This document shows positions 40,756-42,040 of a stretch of DNA of 42,040 nt, one piece after another (position 1 is the first letter of the stretch; each line of letters opens with the position of its first letter). The DNA comes from Marinagarivorans algicola (GTDB taxonomy: Bacteria; Pseudomonadota; Gammaproteobacteria; Pseudomonadales; Cellvibrionaceae): contig NZ_LGAK01000048.1 of the NCBI RefSeq assembly GCF_001292705.1, positions 1-42,040 on the forward strand. Direction: 5' to 3'. The position numbers and the translations under genes are program-made. The notes below the pieces were generated by a model that saw nothing but the letters and a program-made list of their open reading frames with translations, made no database searches and had not been told where the DNA came from.

Positions 40756-41775
40756 ATGCAGTGTTTATTATTAATTTTCTTATCTTTGACTTCCTGTGTT
40801 GTACATAGTTTTGAAAATAGCAAAGTTGGTATTGGTATATCAGAAAGTAATAAGTTTAGTTTATGGAATACCTCAATCGCTTATGCTGTTGCCAGGCAGG
40901 GGCTAAGAGTGGTAGAGCCAGATGAATCTATCAACGCCTATTTAGATAAAGGAGTATATGTATATTCACTTTCAACGAAACCATCAATCCAAAAAATTAA
41001 AACTGAAGGGCGTATTACAGAAAACAATTGGCCACTTACCCGCTGGCCTTATGAATCAATCGAACCAGAAATACCTTTTCGGTTAACAAATCACCAACTA
41101 GGCGAAATGGATTTTGGGGTTAATGCCTATCATTCATCACTGGGATGTTTAGATGACAGTCCGCTACGTTATGGTGATATAGAGGGTGATGGGGCTGCTG
41201 AGCTGATTCTTTTTTTAGGCAATGACTTAGTGATGTTTTCGCCTAGCTATGAAAAAACGGTATTCATGATACGTTACAGCATTGCTGACTGGTTAAGTAC
41301 TACGGAAACAGCAACGTTTAACCTGCGACCATTAAAAAATGCAGACGCTACTGCGCAGTACCAATCTGCCATGGTAGCCAGTTCTTTACACCCTTATCGC
41401 CTGCCGGGTTACCGTGGTTATGCCAAAATTTTTATTGGCAATTTTGATGGTGATGTGCACCCTGACATTTTAGTGTGGCGCAAGTTATATGAATCTCATT
41501 TAATCAATAATTCCGTTCAAGGCTTCACTAAACTAAAAGATACATTTGTGCATTATGAGCAAAATCTTACAGCCCAAGCCACACTCAAAACTGGCGTAAC
41601 CAGCGAATATCTCCCACAAAAAACCGACAGCGCAACAATAAAAAACTGGTTAAAAACCAGCAAGCTCACGTGGCAAAAAGGCTTTCCCAGTACCAGTGAG
41701 TGCGCAGGGCAAAAAGGGCAGCTAATACCCGAGATGCATGATGTTTTACTGAATGACCCTGACGTGTTGCAATAG
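40756..41775 (+). CDS. Lipoprotein-like protein with FG-GAP/VCBS-type calcium-binding loops
   Basis: A 339-aa exported protein. The N-terminal hydrophobic run LLLIFLSLTSC has a lipobox (LTSC, Cys14), so outer-membrane lipoprotein is likely. The ATG at 40756 follows AGGA at good spacing. A TTG at 40735 would add seven residues including an Arg, which would give the signal peptide its positive charge. Two acidic loops, GDIEGDGAAEL (about 140-150) and GNFDGDVHPDIL (about 228-239), match the DxDGDGxxD(L/I) pattern of FG-GAP/VCBS beta-propeller repeats. No enzyme motif was found. The lower GC content and the flanking repeats suggest acquired DNA. Function unknown. Confidence 0.75.
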   Translation: MQCLLLIFLSLTSCVVHSFENSKVGIGISESNKFSLWNTSIAYAVARQGLRVVEPDESINAYLDKGVYVYSLSTKPSIQKIKTEGRITENNWPLTRWPYESIEPEIPFRLTNHQLGEMDFGVNAYHSSLGCLDDSPLRYGDIEGDGAAELILFLGNDLVMFSPSYEKTVFMIRYSIADWLSTTETATFNLRPLKNADATAQYQSAMVASSLHPYRLPGYRGYAKIFIGNFDGDVHPDILVWRKLYESHLINNSVQGFTKLKDTFVHYEQNLTAQATLKTGVTSEYLPQKTDSATIKNWLKTSKLTWQKGFPSTSECAGQKGQLIPEMHDVLLNDPDVLQ

Positions 41776-41799
41776 GTTTTTAATACGGCGCTATTTTAT

Positions 41800-41830
41800 A
41801 GCCGCTACGCCTAGGTGTAACGGCTTTTTT
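41800..41830 (+). terminator. Rho-independent terminator after the FG-GAP gene
   Basis: Stem AGCCGCTACGCC pairing with GGTGTAACGGCT (one mismatch, one G-U), loop TAG, then T6; 24 bases after the stop codon. Confidence 0.8.
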
Positions 41831-41908
41831 AGGTTTTTAGCGGCACTATTACGCCATTAATCGCGAGCCCTCGTTTCAGCGTGACTCACCAACGATGACG
41901 AGACTCAA

Positions 41909-42001
41909 TTGAATATTAACGCCATCGAGCGTGAACAAGGCGGTATTGTTCAAAAGCTCCAAGATTTTGCAGCCCCAATGATTAACTCCACCGATCATTA
42001 A
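41909..42001 (+). other. Short open frame next to the terminal repeat
   Basis: From TTG 41909 the frame reads 30 residues (INAIEREQGGIVQKLQDFA...NSTDH) to a TAA that overlaps the edge of the 28-bp repeat. Composition is protein-like, with an amphipathic helix, but there is no ribosome site. It may be the fragment of a gene cut by the repeat, or chance. Confidence 0.2.
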
Positions 42002-42002
42002 A

Positions 42003-42040
42003 ACTTGCAGGGACACTCACTCAAAAGTTTACTTACAGGT
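42003..42040 (+). repeat. 28-bp dispersed repeat, copy 2, with the start of a further unit
   Basis: Bases 42003-42030 repeat the unit at 40411-40438 with two differences. The last ten bases of the window, ACTTACAGGT, match the first ten of the unit at eight positions. A tandem array may therefore continue beyond the window. Confidence 0.7.

Overview
The window looks like a chromosomal segment of a marine or plant-polymer-associated gammaproteobacterium, probably in the Cellvibrionales/Cellvibrionaceae neighbourhood. That placement is inferred from gene content and gene order, because no search could be run. The supporting arrangements are pyrG-kdsA-eno-ftsB-ispD, lexA-sulA, dacA-ybeD-lipB-lipA, grpE-dnaK-dnaJ, and an algZ/algR pair beside argH and hemB. 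Coding is dense, with frequent GTG and TTG starts and many 1-4 base stop/start overlaps.

Layout. Bases 1-3160: the 3' part of a chemoreceptor that lacks its own start, then a compact periplasmic redox operon (di-haem cytochrome c peroxidase, small cupredoxin, mono-haem cytochrome c). Bases 3160-8150 (minus strand): the ABC-F ATPase ybiT, a tail-anchored protein with two FHA domains, and argH. Bases 8330-10320: the LytS/LytTR-type pair algZ-algR, ending at a perfect bidirectional terminator shared with hemB. Bases 10440-14790 (minus): hemB, then a three-gene set (prenyltransferase-like all-alpha protein, SAM methyltransferase, GT4 glycosyltransferase) probably acting on an envelope glycoconjugate. 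Bases 15090-16700 (minus): glucokinase and a membrane-anchored thioredoxin. Bases 16760-19730: hisBHAF. Bases 19740-21000 (minus): lexA-sulA with a clear LexA operator. Bases 21420-25250: dacA-ybeD-lipB-lipA and a GNAT acetyltransferase. Bases 25567-31000: pyrG-kdsA-eno, ftsB and ispD. Bases 31078-32790 (minus): recN with a LexA operator closely related to the lexA one. Bases 32857-36990: a heat-shock block, grpE with an excellent sigma-32 promoter, then dnaK and dnaJ. Bases 37222-39685: a DUF502 membrane protein, dapB and cysE.

Bases 39686-42040 are different: sparse coding, small hydrophobic or lipoprotein-like ORFs, a lipoprotein-like FG-GAP protein, an integron attC-like stretch, and a 28-base repeat present at 40411 and again at the right edge of the window. 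This is the best candidate for accessory or mobile DNA.

Most of the window is well-known core metabolism and stress response. No complete, obviously new multi-gene system is visible. The observations most worth follow-up are the repeat-bounded right end, the double-FHA protein with altered phosphopeptide-binding residues, the GT4/methyltransferase/prenyltransferase-like set, a perfect 15-bp inverted repeat inside ispD, hairpins in the dnaK leader, and the interrupted chemoreceptor.
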